Assembly (NCBI GenBank): GCA_020628545.1
Contig: JAHDEX010000029.1
Coordinates: 8,273-43,331 of the forward strand
DNA from: Paracoccaceae bacterium
Lineage (GTDB): Bacteria > Pseudomonadota > Alphaproteobacteria > Rhodobacterales > Rhodobacteraceae
Length of the DNA: 35,059 bases
Direction of reading: 5' to 3'
Within the stretch, counting starts at the first letter, position 1, and the number at the start of each line of letters is the position of its first letter. The translations under genes were made by a program, and so were the position numbers. Shown here one piece after another: positions 33,619 to 35,059 of this stretch. The notes under the pieces are model-generated. The model had not been told where the DNA came from. It did not search any database and saw only the letters and a list, made by a program, of their open reading frames with translations.

Positions 33619-33828
33619 CTATTGCCCCCCTTCGCGCCGTATCCAGACATATCCCAGGATCAACAGGACAGCGACAAACTGTGCCCCGATCCGCCAGCGC
33701 ATGATCTTGTTTGCGTTTTTGCGATTGAACTCTCCGCCCTTGCCGAAACTGCCAACGCCGAGCAGCAAAATGCCCAGGACGATAAGGCAGGCCAGCACGA
33801 CGATCCAGAATAGCGGGTCGTTGGCCAT
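33619..33828 (-). CDS. Twin transmembrane helix small protein (HIG1-like)
   Basis: 69-residue inner-membrane protein with two helices, FWIVVLACLIVLGILLLGVGSF and IGAQFVAVLLILGYVWIR. They are joined by the polar loop GKGGEFNRKNANKIMRWR, which is the hypoxia-induced-gene (HIG1) type found in alphaproteobacteria. Mitochondrial HIG1 proteins assist cytochrome oxidase complexes. A similar role here is only a guess. AAAGGAT stands six bases before the ATG. It is followed at once by the adenosyltransferase gene, an order conserved in the family. Confidence 0.88.
   Translation of the reverse strand: MANDPLFWIVVLACLIVLGILLLGVGSFGKGGEFNRKNANKIMRWRIGAQFVAVLLILGYVWIRREGGQ
33627..33632 (-). promoter_or_regulatory. 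Ribosome binding site supporting a TTG start of the adenosyltransferase gene
   Basis: AAGGGG on the minus strand, nine bases before TTG 33617. It lies inside the last codons of the twin-TM gene, so translation is probably coupled. Confidence 0.6.
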
Positions 33829-33884
33829 TGGGTATCCTTTGTTACTGCGCAGCGACTTAGCAGGGTGCCGCAGGAAGGAAAGGG

Positions 33885-34712
33885 TCAGATCTTGTGGATG
33901 ACGCGATCAAGGGCGCGTGTTGTCAGAATCCGGCGCAAGAAACCCATCAGATGGGTTGGGGTGGTAATGTAATAGCGTGGTTTCGGGCGCGGGCTTGTGA
34001 CGGCATGGATCAGCTTCTTTGTCACCGCATCCGCAGGCAGTTCAAACCGGTCGCGGCCATGATCTTCATAAAGCCGTTCGCGTAACGTGTCGTACTGGCG
34101 CTGGCGCGGGGAGCTTGCGACATCGATCCACTTTTCAAAATGCGGGATTGAATTTTCGCGGATTTTTGACGTGATCGGGCCGGGTTCGATCAAGATGCAG
34201 TGAATGCCAGTGCCTTCCATCTCAACCCGCATCACGTCGGTCAGACCCTCCATTGCATATTTGGTAGAGACGTAAGCGCCGCGGAACTTCAGGCCAATGA
34301 AACCGAGAATGGAGGAACAGTTGACGATGCGCCCGTGCCCTTGCTTGCGCATCGCCGGAATCACAGCCGTCGTCAGCTCATGCACGCCAAAAAGGTTCGT
34401 TTCGAAAATTGCTTGCAAAGCGCCGCGCGGCAGGTCCTCAACCGCACCGGGGCAGGCGTAGGCGCCGTTGTTGAAGACAGCATCAAGCGTGCCGCCGGTC
34501 GCTGCGAGGACTTCGGCGACGCCTGAGTGGATTGTATCAGAATTCTCATAATCGATCAGCGGGCTGTCAAAGCCTTCAGCTTTCAAACGTTCACAGTCTT
34601 CGGCTTTGCGACAGGACGCAAAGACCCGCCAGCCTTCGGCGCGCAAACCAAGAGCGGCATCGTACCCAATGCCGCTCGAACAACCTGTGATGAGGATCGA
34701 TTTTTGTGTCAT
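33885..34712 (-). CDS. Short-chain dehydrogenase/reductase
   Basis: 275-residue NAD(P)-dependent oxidoreductase of the classical SDR fold. The cofactor motif is ILITGCSSGIGYDAALGL (TGxxxGxG), NNGAYACPG is the NNAG-type block, IVNCSSILGF holds the catalytic Ser, and YVSTKYAMEG has the YxxxK pair. IEPGPITSK follows. The Arg in ASCRKAED suggests NADP(H). The C-terminal extension (RYYITTPTHLMGFLRRIL) is typical of SDRs annotated as SDR family oxidoreductases that act on lipids or sterol-like substrates. The substrate is unknown. No obvious ribosome binding site precedes the ATG. Confidence 0.9.
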   Translation of the reverse strand: MTQKSILITGCSSGIGYDAALGLRAEGWRVFASCRKAEDCERLKAEGFDSPLIDYENSDTIHSGVAEVLAATGGTLDAVFNNGAYACPGAVEDLPRGALQAIFETNLFGVHELTTAVIPAMRKQGHGRIVNCSSILGFIGLKFRGAYVSTKYAMEGLTDVMRVEMEGTGIHCILIEPGPITSKIRENSIPHFEKWIDVASSPRQRQYDTLRERLYEDHGRDRFELPADAVTKKLIHAVTSPRPKPRYYITTPTHLMGFLRRILTTRALDRVIHKI

Positions 34713-34754
34713 GGGGATGTTGTGCGGCCACGGGCGTGTGGACGCAACCCCGGA

Positions 34755-35059
34755 TTAACCGTCAGTCAGCAGACGCTCTGCCATCCAGCCTTCCTGACCA
34801 TTGCCCATTAACCGGATCCGCGCCCAGCCATCGGCGTCAACTTCAAGGACTTCGGCTTCAGTGCCGCGGGGCAGGGTGTCGAGCACGCGGAAGTCCGTGC
34901 TGGGACCGGAGCGCATGTTCACCCAATCGCCTGCGACAGCGCGAATATCATAAAGCGGCTCTGGTTCAGTTGCGACAGGTTCGGCCACCGGTTCTGCGGC
35001 GACGGGAGTAGGTGCCGGGGTGATTATCACCTGACCTGCAGGCAGCGGGCCGGTGTAGG
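34755..35059 (-). CDS. Bacterial SH3-domain protein, C-terminal part (cut by window edge)
   Basis: The frame is open to the right edge, so the N terminus lies outside the window. The visible ~100 residues read YTGPLPAGQVIITP, then a Pro/Ala/Glu linker (VAAEPVAEPVATEPEP). An SH3b domain follows: VAGDWVNMRSGPSTDFRVLDTLPRGTEAEVLEVDADGWARIRLMGNGQEGWMAERLLTD. Such domains bind peptidoglycan or act in the periplasm, which the linker composition also suggests. The GTG at 35030 is an internal codon. Confidence 0.85.
   Translation of the reverse strand, partial: YTGPLPAGQVIITPAPTPVAAEPVAEPVATEPEPLYDIRAVAGDWVNMRSGPSTDFRVLDTLPRGTEAEVLEVDADGWARIRLMGNGQEGWMAERLLTDG

Noticed and set aside
1-35059. tRNA, rRNA, transposase, integrase or phage genes
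   Set aside because: None seen on either strand among open frames or intergenic gaps; gaps are short and accounted for.

Overview
The window looks like chromosomal DNA of a marine alphaproteobacterium of the Rhodobacteraceae (roseobacter group). This rests on the GC-rich codon use and on several gene blocks typical of that family: lepB-rnc-era-DUF1491-recO, pckA divergent from chvI-chvG-hprK-rapZ-EIIA-ptsH, a methylsuccinyl-CoA dehydrogenase of the ethylmalonyl-CoA pathway, and twin-TM protein/cob(I)alamin adenosyltransferase/etfBA/3-hydroxybutyryl-CoA dehydrogenase. The genus is not determined. No rRNA, tRNA, CRISPR array, transposase, integrase or prophage gene was seen. Genes are tightly packed, often with ATGA or GTGA stop/start overlaps.

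Left part (1-9.9 kb): a nucleoside-salvage operon (deoA 3' end, deoB, add, upp), then a secreted Ala/Pro-rich protein with three cysteine pairs. Convergent to it is a membrane protein that looks like an M48 peptidase without its HExxH motif. Next come an AMP-binding acyl-CoA synthetase, a divergent EamA transporter overlapping a sulfotransferase, and a Hint-domain protein without the usual cysteine.

Middle (10-23 kb): lepB-rnc-era-DUF1491, followed by a frameshifted LysE-type exporter and a lipoprotein that separate this block from recO. Then come a META-type lipoprotein, an OmpA-type protein with two blocks of 13-residue repeats, methylsuccinyl-CoA dehydrogenase, a TauE/SafE permease, a DUF3859-like periplasmic protein, an APH-type kinase and PEP carboxykinase.

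Right part (23-35 kb): the ChvI/ChvG two-component system leads into a regulatory phosphotransferase set (short HprK, RapZ, mannose-type EIIA, HPr) and a lysophospholipid acyltransferase. Hydroxybutyryl-CoA dehydrogenase, a DUF6473-like protein and ETF alpha/beta follow. A cysteine-free MerR regulator and a divergent zinc-ribbon protein sit between etfB and the adenosyltransferase. A twin-TM protein, an SDR oxidoreductase and a partial SH3 protein end the window.

Taken together, much of the window serves carbon and redox metabolism (acyl-CoA oxidation into ETF, C4/C5 acyl-CoA assimilation, gluconeogenesis) and the PTS/ChvGI regulation thought to govern it. I see no clear new defence or mobile system. 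The best leads are the 22-bp palindrome with a third phased half-site in the pckA-chvI interval, the MerR/zinc-ribbon pair, the repeat OmpA protein, the degenerate enzymes (M48-like, SGNH-like, Hint-like), the tandem repeat that duplicates the end of the adenosyltransferase gene, and the frameshifted LysE gene.
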